DNA from: Kangiellaceae bacterium
GTDB taxonomy: Bacteria; Pseudomonadota; Gammaproteobacteria; Enterobacterales; Kangiellaceae
Direction of reading: 5' to 3'
NCBI GenBank assembly: GCA_030148365.1
Contig: JASBTO010000075.1
Coordinates: forward strand, 1-23,936
Length of the DNA: 23,936 nucleotides
Positions 7,416 through 16,207 of this stretch are shown here, piece by piece. A program made the position numbers and the translations under genes. The first letter of the stretch is position 1; the number at the start of each line of letters is the position of its first letter. The notes under the pieces are model-generated. The model made no database searches and was not told the DNA's origin. It worked only from the letters and a program-made list of their open reading frames with translations.

Positions 7416-10400
7416 ATGTTTGAAGCAAGCAAGGCCCTTGGCGGCGAATATCAGGACCTCGGTCTGGAGCAGTGGCGGCAAGTCGTCACCGACAATTACA
7501 TGGTCGACGAGTCGGCCTACCTGGAAGAATTGCTGGCTATCGCCACCCCCGAGGAAGAGGACATCCGGGAAGTCACCCGGGAAGCGACGGAAATGGTCAA
7601 ACGCATCCGCGCCGACGACAAGGCCCGGGAAGGCGTCGAAGCCTTTCTGCAGCAGTACAGCCTGTCCACCAAGGAAGGCATCATTCTCATGTGTCTGGCC
7701 GAAGCGCTGCTGCGGATCCCGGATGCCGATGTTGCCAACGCCCTTATCAAGGACAAGATAAGCGCCGCGGAATGGAAAAAACACCTCAAGCAGAGTGAGT
7801 CCTTTCTGGTCAACGCCTCCACCTGGGGGCTGATGCTCACCGGCCGCATCCTGGAAACCACGCCTGAGGGTGAAGGTCGCCCGGAGAGTGCCATCAAGGG
7901 TCTGGTCTCCAAGTTCGGCGAGCCGGTGATCCGCCAGGCCATGAACCAGGCCATGCGCATCATGGGCCGCCAGTTTGTCCTCGGCCGCACCATCGAAGAG
8001 GCCATGAAGCGCGGCAAGTCCAGCATGGAAAAAGGCTATACCCATTCCTTCGACATGCTTGGCGAAGCTGCCTTTACCCAGGATGACGCGGATCGTTACT
8101 TTGATTCCTACGCGCGGGCCATCGACAAGGTCGGCAAGGCCAAGGTCCCGAAAGGCGTGGCGCCGCCGAGCATCTCCATCAAGCTGTCCGCCATCCATCC
8201 CCGTTACGAGCACGGCAAGCGCGAGCGGGTACTGGTAGAGCTGGTCGAGTCTCTGGGCAAGCTGGCCGCCCAGGCCAAGTCCCTTGATGTGGCACTGACC
8301 ATTGACGCCGAAGAAATGGATCGCCTGGAGTTGAGCCTGCAGGTGTTCGAGAAAGTCTATGCGTCAGAGATCTGCAAGGACTGGGACGGCTTCGGCATGG
8401 TCGTGCAGGCCTATTCCAAGCGGGCCCTGCCGGTGCTGGGCTGGCTCAACGCCCTTGCCCAAAAGCACGGCCGCCGCATCCCGGTACGCCTGGTCAAGGG
8501 CGCCTACTGGGATTCGGAGATCAAATGGAGCCAGCAAGCCGGCGTCGAAAGTTACCCGGTCTTTACCCGTAAGGCCGCCACGGATGTCTCCTATCTGGCC
8601 TGTGCCCGCTACATGTTCAGCTGCGACGGCACCTTCTATCCCCAGTTCGCCACCCACAATGCCCAGACCGTGCTTTCGATCATGCACATGGCCGGCGATC
8701 GCTCGGATTTTGAGTTCCAGCGCCTGCACGGCATGGGCGAGGTGCTTTACGATCTGTTTTTGAAAGAGCACCCGAACTTCAAGTGCCGGATCTATGCACC
8801 CGTCGGCGAGCACAAGGAACTGCTGCCTTACCTGGTCCGCAGACTGCTGGAAAACGGTGCCAATACCTCCTTCGTACACCGGCTGGTCGACGAGAAGACA
8901 CCGATCGCGGATCTGGTCGTGCACCCCTGCGAGGTGCTGCGCGGTTTCGAGACCCTGCATAACGACAAAATCCCGCGGCCGCCGCACATTTATGGCCCCG
9001 GCCGGCTGAACTCGACAGGCACCAACCTGCGCGTCGACAGCCAGATCGAGCCGTTCATGGAAGAAGTTCACAAACATCTCGACAAGCAGTGGCATGCGAC
9101 GCCCCTGATCAATGGTGAAACCGCGACCGGCAAAGGCGCCATCGAGGTCTTTTGCCCCTACGACACCGACCACTGTATCGGCACCCTGAAAAAGGCCGAC
9201 GAACCGGAAGCCCTGAAGGCTCTGGATGTCGCCGCCGCAGTGGCGCCGCGCTGGAGCCGGACGCCGGTACGTCAGCGCGCCCAGCTGCTTGAGCAAATTG
9301 CCGATCTGTTCGAGAGCCACAAGCACGAACTCATCGCCCTGTGCGCCCGTGACGGCGGCAAGACCATGCATGACGGTGTTGACGAAGTCCGCGAAGCGGT
9401 GGATTTCTGCCGCTATTATGCCGCCCAGGCGCGGGCGGATTTCGGCGAGCCCATCGTGCTGCCGGGACCGACGGGTGAAAGCAACGAGCTCTATCTGCAG
9501 GGCCGCGGTGTGTTCGTCTGCATCAGTCCGTGGAATTTCCCGCTGGCCATCTTCACCGGCCAGGTGGTTGCCGCGCTGGTCGCCGGCAACACCGTCCTCG
9601 CCAAAGCCGCCGAACAGACCTCCCTGGTCGGATTCCGGGCCATTGAATTGATGCACCAGGCCGGCGTGCCCCAGGACGTGCTGCACTATGTCCCCGGCTC
9701 CGGCTCCCTGATCGGCCGGGTGTTGCTGTCGGATCCCCGGGTCGCCGGCGTTGCCTTTACCGGCTCCACCGCGACCGCCCACACCATCAACCGGACGCTT
9801 GCGGCGCGGGACAGTCAGATAGCCGTGCTGATTGCCGAAACCGGTGGTCAGAACGCCATGATTGTCGACTCCTCGGCGCTGCCGGAGCAGGTCTGCGCCG
9901 ATGTCATCCGCTCGGCCTTTACCAGCGCCGGACAGCGCTGCTCGGCGCTGCGGGTGCTCTACCTGCAAGAAGAAATCGCGCCCCGCATTATTGAAGTGCT
10001 GACCGGCGCTATGGCTCAGATCAAGCTCGGCGATCCGACCCGACTCGACACCGATGTCGGCCCGGTTATCGATGCCCAGTCGCTGGCCGAACTGCAGTCC
10101 CATATCGAGCACCTGACCGACGGCAATCAGCTGGTTGCCAGAGCGCCCGAACCGGACGCCGATGCCCGGGGCTTCTTCCTGGCGCCGACCGCATTCACCA
10201 TCGGCGGGATCGACGAACTCACCCAGGAATGGTTTGGCCCGATCCTGCATATCGTCACCTACAAGGCCCGGGAACTCGACAAGGTTATCGACAGCATCAA
10301 CGGCTACGGCTTCGGCCTGACCCTCGGTATCCACAGCCGCAACGAGAGCACGGCTTTCTATATCGACTCCCGGGTGCGGGTCGGCAATGTCTACATCAAC

Positions 10401-10580
10401 CGGGACATGATCGGCGCGACCGTCGGGGTCCAGCCTTTCGGCGGCCAGGGCCTGTCCGGCACCGGCCCGAAAGCCGGGGGCCCCTTCTATCTGCACCAGT
10501 TTGCCACGGAGCACACACGCACCAACAACACGGCGGCGATTGGCGGTAACGCCACCCTGCTGTCTCTGGGCGATGCGTAG
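7416..10580 (+). CDS. putA: Bifunctional proline dehydrogenase / P5C dehydrogenase
   Basis: A 1054-residue PutA. It oxidises proline to glutamate in two steps, an FAD-dependent proline dehydrogenase (about residues 100-480) and an NAD-dependent pyrroline-5-carboxylate dehydrogenase (about 560-1030). Visible marks include SIKLSAIHPRYE (about 255) and VRLVKGAYWDSEIK (about 358) in the first barrel, SPWNFPLAIFTG in the second domain, catalytic Glu808 in AETGG and catalytic Cys842 in SAGQRCSALR. E. coli PutA has 1320 residues and starts with a ribbon-helix-helix DNA-binding domain. This protein lacks that domain and the C-terminal extra domain of long forms, so it is a shorter catalytic-only type and should not self-regulate. 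No putP or regulator is adjacent. GAAGG lies 7 bases before the ATG. rsmF follows after 17 bases. Confidence 0.96.
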   Translation: MFEASKALGGEYQDLGLEQWRQVVTDNYMVDESAYLEELLAIATPEEEDIREVTREATEMVKRIRADDKAREGVEAFLQQYSLSTKEGIILMCLAEALLRIPDADVANALIKDKISAAEWKKHLKQSESFLVNASTWGLMLTGRILETTPEGEGRPESAIKGLVSKFGEPVIRQAMNQAMRIMGRQFVLGRTIEEAMKRGKSSMEKGYTHSFDMLGEAAFTQDDADRYFDSYARAIDKVGKAKVPKGVAPPSISIKLSAIHPRYEHGKRERVLVELVESLGKLAAQAKSLDVALTIDAEEMDRLELSLQVFEKVYASEICKDWDGFGMVVQAYSKRALPVLGWLNALAQKHGRRIPVRLVKGAYWDSEIKWSQQAGVESYPVFTRKAATDVSYLACARYMFSCDGTFYPQFATHNAQTVLSIMHMAGDRSDFEFQRLHGMGEVLYDLFLKEHPNFKCRIYAPVGEHKELLPYLVRRLLENGANTSFVHRLVDEKTPIADLVVHPCEVLRGFETLHNDKIPRPPHIYGPGRLNSTGTNLRVDSQIEPFMEEVHKHLDKQWHATPLINGETATGKGAIEVFCPYDTDHCIGTLKKADEPEALKALDVAAAVAPRWSRTPVRQRAQLLEQIADLFESHKHELIALCARDGGKTMHDGVDEVREAVDFCRYYAAQARADFGEPIVLPGPTGESNELYLQGRGVFVCISPWNFPLAIFTGQVVAALVAGNTVLAKAAEQTSLVGFRAIELMHQAGVPQDVLHYVPGSGSLIGRVLLSDPRVAGVAFTGSTATAHTINRTLAARDSQIAVLIAETGGQNAMIVDSSALPEQVCADVIRSAFTSAGQRCSALRVLYLQEEIAPRIIEVLTGAMAQIKLGDPTRLDTDVGPVIDAQSLAELQSHIEHLTDGNQLVARAPEPDADARGFFLAPTAFTIGGIDELTQEWFGPILHIVTYKARELDKVIDSINGYGFGLTLGIHSRNESTAFYIDSRVRVGNVYINRDMIGATVGVQPFGGQGLSGTGPKAGGPFYLHQFATEHTRTNNTAAIGGNATLLSLGDA

Positions 10581-10597
10581 CGCCGGGCGATCAATCC

Positions 10598-12049
10598 ATG
10601 GGTGCCGGTTTGGCTGACGCCGCCATTCCGGAGGCCTTCCTCCGGCACCTGATCGAAACCGGCGCTCTGCCGGCATCCGAACTCGCGGACTTCACAGCCG
10701 CCTGTCGCAGTCCCCTGCGCCGGGCGCTGCGGGTCAATACCCTGAAAATCACTCCACAGACCTTTGCGGCGCGAGCCGCCGCCCGGGGCTGGCAACTCAC
10801 TCAAATCCCCTGGTGCGCCGACGGTTTCTGGCTGCAACGAGCAGCGGACGACAGCGAGGCGCTGGGCAATTTCATCGCCCACCTGCAAGGCCTTGTCTAT
10901 ATTCAGGAAGCCAGTTCCATGTTGCCGGTGGCCGCCCTCATGGACGGCATTGGGGCGCCGGCGCGGGTCCTCGACATGGCGGCGGCGCCCGGCAGCAAAA
11001 CCACCCAACTCGCCGCCGAAATGGGTAACCGGGGCCTGATCGTCGCCAATGAATTGTCCGGCAGCCGGGTCAAGGGTCTGTATTCGAACCTGCAACGTTG
11101 CGGGATCAGCAATACCTGCCTGACCCACTTCGACGGCCGCAGTTTTGGCGACTACGCCGGCGAGGCCTTTGATGCCATCTTGCTGGATGCGCCCTGCTCC
11201 GGCGAAGGCACGGTGCGCAAGGATCCGGACGCCCTGCGGGACTGGGATCCGGTGCGTATCGCGGAGCTGGCGGATCTGCAGGAACAGCTGATGCGCAGTG
11301 CCTTCCATGCCCTGAAGCCGGGGGGACGCCTCGTCTACTCCACCTGCACCCTGAACCGGGAGGAAAACCAGGCGGTCTGTCAGCGCCTGCTTGACGCCTT
11401 TCCCGAGCATCTGGCCGTCGACTCCCTGGAGGCCCTGTTCGAGGGCGCCGACCGTGCACTGACCGATGAAGGCTATTTGCACCTGTTGCCCCACCAGTTC
11501 GACAGCGAAGGTTTTTTTGTCGCCCGGTTCCGGAAAACCGGCAGCGTACCGGCGCCGGAAAAAACCAGTCGGCAAGGCCGCTTCCCGTTCCAGCCGGTGC
11601 CGGGCAAGGACGCCCGGGCGCTGCTCGACTACCTGCGCACCCGCTTCCGCTTCGACGGCGAGGAACTGCGCTCCCGACTCTGGCAGCGGGACCAGGATTT
11701 CTGGTTGTTCCCCGACGGCATTGACTCGCTGCTGGGCCGGCTGCGGTTTGATCGCATTGGCGTCAAGGTGGCGACCCGGCATGGCCGGCAATGGCGACTG
11801 CATCATGAATTCGCGATGGCTTTTGGCGACCAATTCGAGAAGTCGCGGGTGGATCTGGATGCCGGCCAGGCGACGGCTTTTTGTCAGGGGCGGGATCTGG
11901 AGGCGCCGGCTGCGGATCCCGGCAAGGGCGAGGTTCTGTTATGGTTCAGGGACGCGCCCCTCGGGCTTGGCAAACACCTCGGTTCCCGGGTCAAGAATTC
12001 CCTGCCCCGGGCCCTGGTCTGCGACCGGCCCGCTGTCATGGAGACTTGA
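10598..12049 (+). CDS. rsmF: 16S rRNA (cytosine-1407-C5) methyltransferase RsmF
   Basis: A 483-residue RNA m5C methyltransferase that follows E. coli RsmF (YebU, 479 residues) closely. Shared stretches include RVNTLKI (45-51), IPWC-DGFW (70-78), YIQEASSMLPVAAL (101-114), the SAM-binding loop AAAPGSKTTQ (128-137), and the two catalytic-motif cysteines Cys200 (DAPCSGEG) and Cys250 (YSTCTLN). The end carries a PUA-like RNA-binding region. It methylates C1407 of 16S rRNA in the 30S subunit, using one cysteine for catalysis and one for product release. It lies 17 bases after putA. Its stop TGA (12047-12049) shares a base with the ATG of the M16 protease, so those two are translationally coupled. 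The Shine-Dalgarno site is weak; the start is chosen by matching the E. coli N-terminus. Confidence 0.94.
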   Translation: MGAGLADAAIPEAFLRHLIETGALPASELADFTAACRSPLRRALRVNTLKITPQTFAARAAARGWQLTQIPWCADGFWLQRAADDSEALGNFIAHLQGLVYIQEASSMLPVAALMDGIGAPARVLDMAAAPGSKTTQLAAEMGNRGLIVANELSGSRVKGLYSNLQRCGISNTCLTHFDGRSFGDYAGEAFDAILLDAPCSGEGTVRKDPDALRDWDPVRIAELADLQEQLMRSAFHALKPGGRLVYSTCTLNREENQAVCQRLLDAFPEHLAVDSLEALFEGADRALTDEGYLHLLPHQFDSEGFFVARFRKTGSVPAPEKTSRQGRFPFQPVPGKDARALLDYLRTRFRFDGEELRSRLWQRDQDFWLFPDGIDSLLGRLRFDRIGVKVATRHGRQWRLHHEFAMAFGDQFEKSRVDLDAGQATAFCQGRDLEAPAADPGKGEVLLWFRDAPLGLGKHLGSRVKNSLPRALVCDRPAVMET

Positions 12050-14916
12050 TGCCCGTCCCGATCCGGTTTTTCTGTTTGTGCGTGGTCTTGCTGCTCGGAG
12101 GCTGCCAGAGCCTGGCGCCGGCGACTTCCGAAAGTGAAGCTGCGCAGAACGAGCAACGGTTGCCGCTGGACCCGGCCGTGCTGCACGGCCAACTCGACAA
12201 CGGCCTCACCTATTACATCCGCGCCAACGGGCGTCCCGCGCAACGCGCCTCCCTGCGCCTCGTGGTGCGGGTTGGCTCCCTCGAAGAGCAGAGCGACGAA
12301 CAGGGCATCGCCCACTATCTTGAGCACATGGCCTTCAATGGCAGCCGCCATTTTGCCCGCAATGAACTCATCGACTGGTTCCAGTCCATCGGCATGCGCT
12401 TTGGCTCCCACCTGAACGCCTATACCGGCTTCGACCGCACCTTGTATGTCCTCGAAGTGCCCCTCGACGAACCGGACAATTTGCCCCGCGCTTTCCAGGT
12501 ACTGACCGACTGGGCCCATTACCTGAGTCTCGATCCCGCCGACGTCGAACAGGAACGACCGGTTGTTGTGGAAGAATGGCGCGCCCGAAAGGGTCTGGGG
12601 GAGCGCCTGCAGGAAGTAATCCGGCCCGCTCTCTACGCCGACTCCCGCTATCTGGAACGGCAACCGATTGGCACCCGGGAGACTCTCGCCGGCATTTCCA
12701 CCGAGCAACTGCGGGCGTTCTACCGGCGCTGGTACCAGCCCCGCAATATGGCACTGGTCGCCGTCGGCGACTTCGAACCCGGGCTGATCAAGAGACTGAT
12801 GGAACAGAGCCTCGGCACGCTTGATAACCGGCGGCCCGGAAAGCCGCGGGACTGGCCGCTACCGGTGCCGGACCAGCTCCGCTTTGTGCTGGCCACAGAC
12901 CCCGAGGCCAACACCACCACCCTGCAACTCGGTTTGCGCCTGACCCTGCCAATCGCCCGGACCCGTGACCAATACCGCCAGTCCCTGACCAACAATCTGC
13001 TACTGTCGATCCTCAACAACCGCCTTGACGAGGTTGGCCGGGCACCCAACCCGCCCTTTCTGGGCGCCGGCATCAGCCTCCAGCAACTGGCCGGCGATCA
13101 GTTCCTGTTTGGACTGACCGCCCGTACCGAGGAATCCGGTGTACTCGAAAGTTTTGAGCGGCTGCTCGAAGAATGGCACCGGGCCTTGCATCACGGCCTG
13201 CTCGGATCGGAACTGGAGCGCGCGAAAAAGAACCTGCTGCTGCAGGCATCCATCACCGTCCAGGATCAGGACAATTTCCCTTCCAGCCACCTGACCGGCG
13301 ACTACCTCGAGCACTTCCTCACCGGCGCGCCCTTTCTGAGCGTCAATCAGGCCGACGCCCTGATCCGGGAGCTGCTGCCGGAAATTTCCCTGGCGGACAT
13401 CAATGGCCGGTTGCGGGAAATTGCCCAGAGCCCGCCTCAGCTGCTGCTGATCACCGGGCCGGACAATGGCATGCTAACGGCCGATCTTGAGCCACAACTG
13501 CGGGCACTGCTGGCCAAGGCGCCGGAAGTGAAACTGGAGCCCTGGCAAGAGTCGATTGCCGACGCCAGTCTGATCGCGACGCCGCCCCGACCCGGCAGTA
13601 TTGTCGACCGCCAACCGGTGCCGGAAATCGATGCGGTGCGCCTGACCTTGAGCAACGGCATCCAGGTGGTGACCAAAGCCACGGACTTCAAACAGGCAGA
13701 GATCCTGCTGCGGGCCTTTGCACCCGGCGGCGTGTCCCTGGCCGACGATGACAACTTTCGCTCCGCCGGCGAAGCCGCCGGGTTGGTGGCCGACTCCGGC
13801 ATCGGTGATTTTACGGTGACCGAACTGCGCAAATTGCTGGCCGGCACCAGCGCGTCTGTGCGGACCTGGATCAACAGTTATGAACAGGGGATCAGCGGCG
13901 CCAGCACCCCGGAAGATCTGGAGCTGCTGTTGCAACTGGTGCACCTGTATTTCACCGAGCCGCGGATCGACGACGAGATTGTCGCCTCCCATATCACCCG
14001 GGTGCTGGATTACCAGCGCAACCGCACCGCCAATGTGGGCCAGCGCTTTGGCGACGCCTATCGGAAATTCCTGTTTGGGGATCACTTTCGCAAACAACCC
14101 TGGAGCGTCGAACTGGCTCGCCAGATAGATGCCGGCAAGGCACTGGATTTCTATCGGCAACGCTTTGCCAACGCCGCCAATTTCGAATTCGCCATTGTCG
14201 GCAACTTCGACCCTGAAAAACTGGAAGCACTGCTCGCCACCTGGATCGCCAGCCTGCCCGGCCGCGGCGAGAAGGAAACCTGGGTCGATCGGCACATCCG
14301 GCTGATCGAAGGCCAACACGAATTCGTCCGCCAATGGGGCACCGAGAACAAGACCCAGGTACAACTCAAATTTCACAAGCCCTTCCCGTGGAGCAAAATG
14401 GCCCAGCGGAAATTGGCATTTTTTGAAGAGATCCTGTCAGTGCGCTTGCGGGAGGAATTACGGGAAAATCTGGGCGGCGTTTATTCGGTCGGCGCGTCCC
14501 TGTCTCTCGGCCGGCGACCCATTGGCCTGTTTGAAGCCAATATCAGTTTTACCTGTGATCCGGCCCGTACCGATGAGCTGATCCGGGCGGCCCGGGCGAT
14601 CCTCGACGGGATGCTCGAAGACGGCGTCACCACCGCCGAAGTGGACCGTACCGCACAAACCATGCTTCAGGATTACCGCACCAGCTTGCGGGTCAACAGC
14701 GAGTGGCTGGGGCTGATCCATCATTATGAGCAGGCCGGGCTCGACTACGAACTTTTCACCGACTACCCGGCGGTACTGGAGGCCATGACCCCGGAGCAGG
14801 TCCAGGCCATGGGTCAGGCGGTTTTTGAAAATGCCAGTCTGATCATCGCCGAGCTGGCGCCGGCAGAAGAAAATGGCGCGACGGCGAATCCGCCGGACAG
14901 CGATCAGGCCCGGTAA
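12049..14916 (+). CDS. M16 family zinc metallopeptidase, predicted lipoprotein
   Basis: A 955-residue pitrilysin/insulinase-type peptidase. It begins with a lipoprotein signal (MPVPIRFFCLCVVLLLGGC; lipobox LGGC, acylated Cys19, then Gln, so outer-membrane sorting is likely). The inverted zinc motif HxxEH is HYLEH at 89-93, and the third ligand is probably Glu176 in VVVEEWRARKG. Two M16 halves in one chain are visible. The N-terminal half is catalytic; the C-terminal half (from about residue 525) carries no second HxxEH, as expected for the inactive partner. Such periplasmic proteases degrade peptides or small proteins; the substrate is unknown. Translation in this frame could begin earlier, but the ATG at 12049 is chosen for the lipoprotein signal, GGAG at 12040-12043 and the TGATG junction with rsmF. 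It overlaps the opposing SRPBCC gene by 13 bases. Confidence 0.93.
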   Translation: MPVPIRFFCLCVVLLLGGCQSLAPATSESEAAQNEQRLPLDPAVLHGQLDNGLTYYIRANGRPAQRASLRLVVRVGSLEEQSDEQGIAHYLEHMAFNGSRHFARNELIDWFQSIGMRFGSHLNAYTGFDRTLYVLEVPLDEPDNLPRAFQVLTDWAHYLSLDPADVEQERPVVVEEWRARKGLGERLQEVIRPALYADSRYLERQPIGTRETLAGISTEQLRAFYRRWYQPRNMALVAVGDFEPGLIKRLMEQSLGTLDNRRPGKPRDWPLPVPDQLRFVLATDPEANTTTLQLGLRLTLPIARTRDQYRQSLTNNLLLSILNNRLDEVGRAPNPPFLGAGISLQQLAGDQFLFGLTARTEESGVLESFERLLEEWHRALHHGLLGSELERAKKNLLLQASITVQDQDNFPSSHLTGDYLEHFLTGAPFLSVNQADALIRELLPEISLADINGRLREIAQSPPQLLLITGPDNGMLTADLEPQLRALLAKAPEVKLEPWQESIADASLIATPPRPGSIVDRQPVPEIDAVRLTLSNGIQVVTKATDFKQAEILLRAFAPGGVSLADDDNFRSAGEAAGLVADSGIGDFTVTELRKLLAGTSASVRTWINSYEQGISGASTPEDLELLLQLVHLYFTEPRIDDEIVASHITRVLDYQRNRTANVGQRFGDAYRKFLFGDHFRKQPWSVELARQIDAGKALDFYRQRFANAANFEFAIVGNFDPEKLEALLATWIASLPGRGEKETWVDRHIRLIEGQHEFVRQWGTENKTQVQLKFHKPFPWSKMAQRKLAFFEEILSVRLREELRENLGGVYSVGASLSLGRRPIGLFEANISFTCDPARTDELIRAARAILDGMLEDGVTTAEVDRTAQTMLQDYRTSLRVNSEWLGLIHHYEQAGLDYELFTDYPAVLEAMTPEQVQAMGQAVFENASLIIAELAPAEENGATANPPDSDQAR

Positions 14917-15467
14917 CGTCCGGGCACCGGGGCTTCCGCCAACTCCTTGAGCCGTTGCAGGCCACGCTCGAAGTCAGCGCCTATCCAGCTGTCAAAAAAA
15001 CGTCCCAATAAGCGCATGTAAGGGTTGCGACCGAGTCCGCCACTGTCAGACCAGGTGACCCGGGTGCCACCTTCGACCGGCTCGAGCTCCAGTTTGCCGA
15101 CGGAGCGGCTGCCAAAATTGGCGAAATAGAGATCATAGACCAACTTTTCATTTTCAACGATGCCGGTAATCGTCAACTCGCCGCTGCCAATCCGGTTCCC
15201 GACCCAGCGTTGATGAGCGCCCTTGCCGTGGCTGGGTTCGGAATACTCGAAACGGGCTTCCGGCTCCATCTCGTGCCAGGCATCCCAATGCCGCCATTCC
15301 CGCAGATCTTCGAGGTAGTCGAAAATCCGGCCGGGAGGCGCCTCGATGACCAGGCTGCGGCTGACGCTGTAATGGGCCGGCATGAAAAAACCGATGACCG
15401 CAAGAATGCAGAGCAGTGACAAAAGCCCGATACAGAGCTTGAAGATCACTCGCATCATCGGCGTCAT
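14904..15467 (-). CDS. SRPBCC (START/polyketide cyclase-like) membrane-anchored protein
   Basis: A 187-residue protein with an N-terminal membrane helix (about residues 6-28) and an SRPBCC domain from about residue 32. It shows the typical opening for this fold, SRSLVIEAPPGRIFDYLEDLREWRHWDAW, followed by alternating strands (GSGELTITGI, GKLELEPVEGGTRVTWSD) and a C-terminal helix. SRPBCC folds make a deep hydrophobic ligand pocket; no ligand can be assigned. It starts 2 bases after the gspB stop (TGATCATG), so it is the third gene of the gspA-gspB unit, though a role in secretion is not established. The first residues (MTPMMRV) leave three possible ATGs. It overlaps the 3' end of the opposing M16 gene by 13 bases. 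Confidence 0.85.
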   Translation of the reverse strand: MTPMMRVIFKLCIGLLSLLCILAVIGFFMPAHYSVSRSLVIEAPPGRIFDYLEDLREWRHWDAWHEMEPEARFEYSEPSHGKGAHQRWVGNRIGSGELTITGIVENEKLVYDLYFANFGSRSVGKLELEPVEGGTRVTWSDSGGLGRNPYMRLLGRFFDSWIGADFERGLQRLKELAEAPVPGRYRA

Positions 15468-15469
15468 GA

Positions 15470-16207
15470 TCAGGGCTTGCTGAAATCGGTCAGTGACTTG
15501 AGTGAATAACGCCGGCCTTTGAGGTCGAGCAGCACATCGTTCTCGCGGATCCGGATCAGGCGCAGATTTCCGTCCACGAAGTCGCCCTCGTTGAGCAGTC
15601 GGCCATTGATAATCACGAAACTCTTGTCGGCGTTCTCGGAGTAAATATGACTGGAATAGTCAATATCCGGCAGCATTCGCTGCTCGGTGACGGGCAGGGT
15701 AAAAATATCCACGCCATCCGAGCCGGATTGCGTCCCTTCTTCGGCCTGTGATGACGGTGTCGGCGAGGCAAAATCCGACGCCTGCGCTACTGGGGTTACC
15801 GCCGCCGGCTGGTTCCCACCCAGTACAATTTCGGTATCGTTGAAAGTTGCCGGAGGCACTTCCTCGACCCGCCGCACCCGTTCCGGTTCCGGTTGGGTGA
15901 TCTTTTCACGGGTCAGAGGATTGGTCACCGGCTTGAGTTCCACCTGTCGCACCGTCGCGACTTCCGTCGGAGTTGCCGTTTGTGGTGCCGCAAGCGCCGG
16001 CTCCCCCGTCGGTGGACCGTCGGTGGCGAACCAGATCACCAGACTCAGGATAATCATCAGCACCAGAAAAGCCGGGATCAGCAGGCGCAGATAGCTGACA
16101 TTGTCAGGTTCCGTTTCGGCGACCGCATGCTGGCTGTGCAGGGTCGGGATCTGGCCCTGCTCTTCTTCTGATTCCGATTTGCGGATGGCGTCAAGAATGT
16201 AGGACAT
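15470..16207 (-). CDS. gspB: Type II secretion protein GspB (ExeB-like)
   Basis: A 245-residue protein with the classic GspB N-terminus MSYILDAIRKSE, a membrane helix at about residues 42-61, a long Pro/Thr/Glu-rich periplasmic linker (about 62-170) and a C-terminal T2SSB domain (about 175-245; LPDIDYSSHIYS, SFVIINGRLLNEGD, LRLIRIRENDVLL). GspB works with the ATPase GspA in the inner membrane to help insert or assemble the outer-membrane secretin GspD, as shown for ExeA/ExeB in Aeromonas. Its ATG shares one base with the gspA stop (TGATG on the reverse strand), so the pair is translationally coupled. The rest of the T2SS operon is not in the window, as is common for gspAB. Confidence 0.93.
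   Translation of the reverse strand: MSYILDAIRKSESEEEQGQIPTLHSQHAVAETEPDNVSYLRLLIPAFLVLMIILSLVIWFATDGPPTGEPALAAPQTATPTEVATVRQVELKPVTNPLTREKITQPEPERVRRVEEVPPATFNDTEIVLGGNQPAAVTPVAQASDFASPTPSSQAEEGTQSGSDGVDIFTLPVTEQRMLPDIDYSSHIYSENADKSFVIINGRLLNEGDFVDGNLRLIRIRENDVLLDLKGRRYSLKSLTDFSKP

Noticed and set aside
8364..10676. Long open frame of 770 codons on the reverse strand across putA
   Set aside because: It is antisense to putA, a high-GC shadow. Its translation is rich in Gly/Asp/Arg/His with no recognisable domain, while putA has clear catalytic motifs.
10487..11833. Open frame of 448 codons on the reverse strand across the putA end and rsmF
   Set aside because: Antisense to two firmly identified genes, with no domain of its own.
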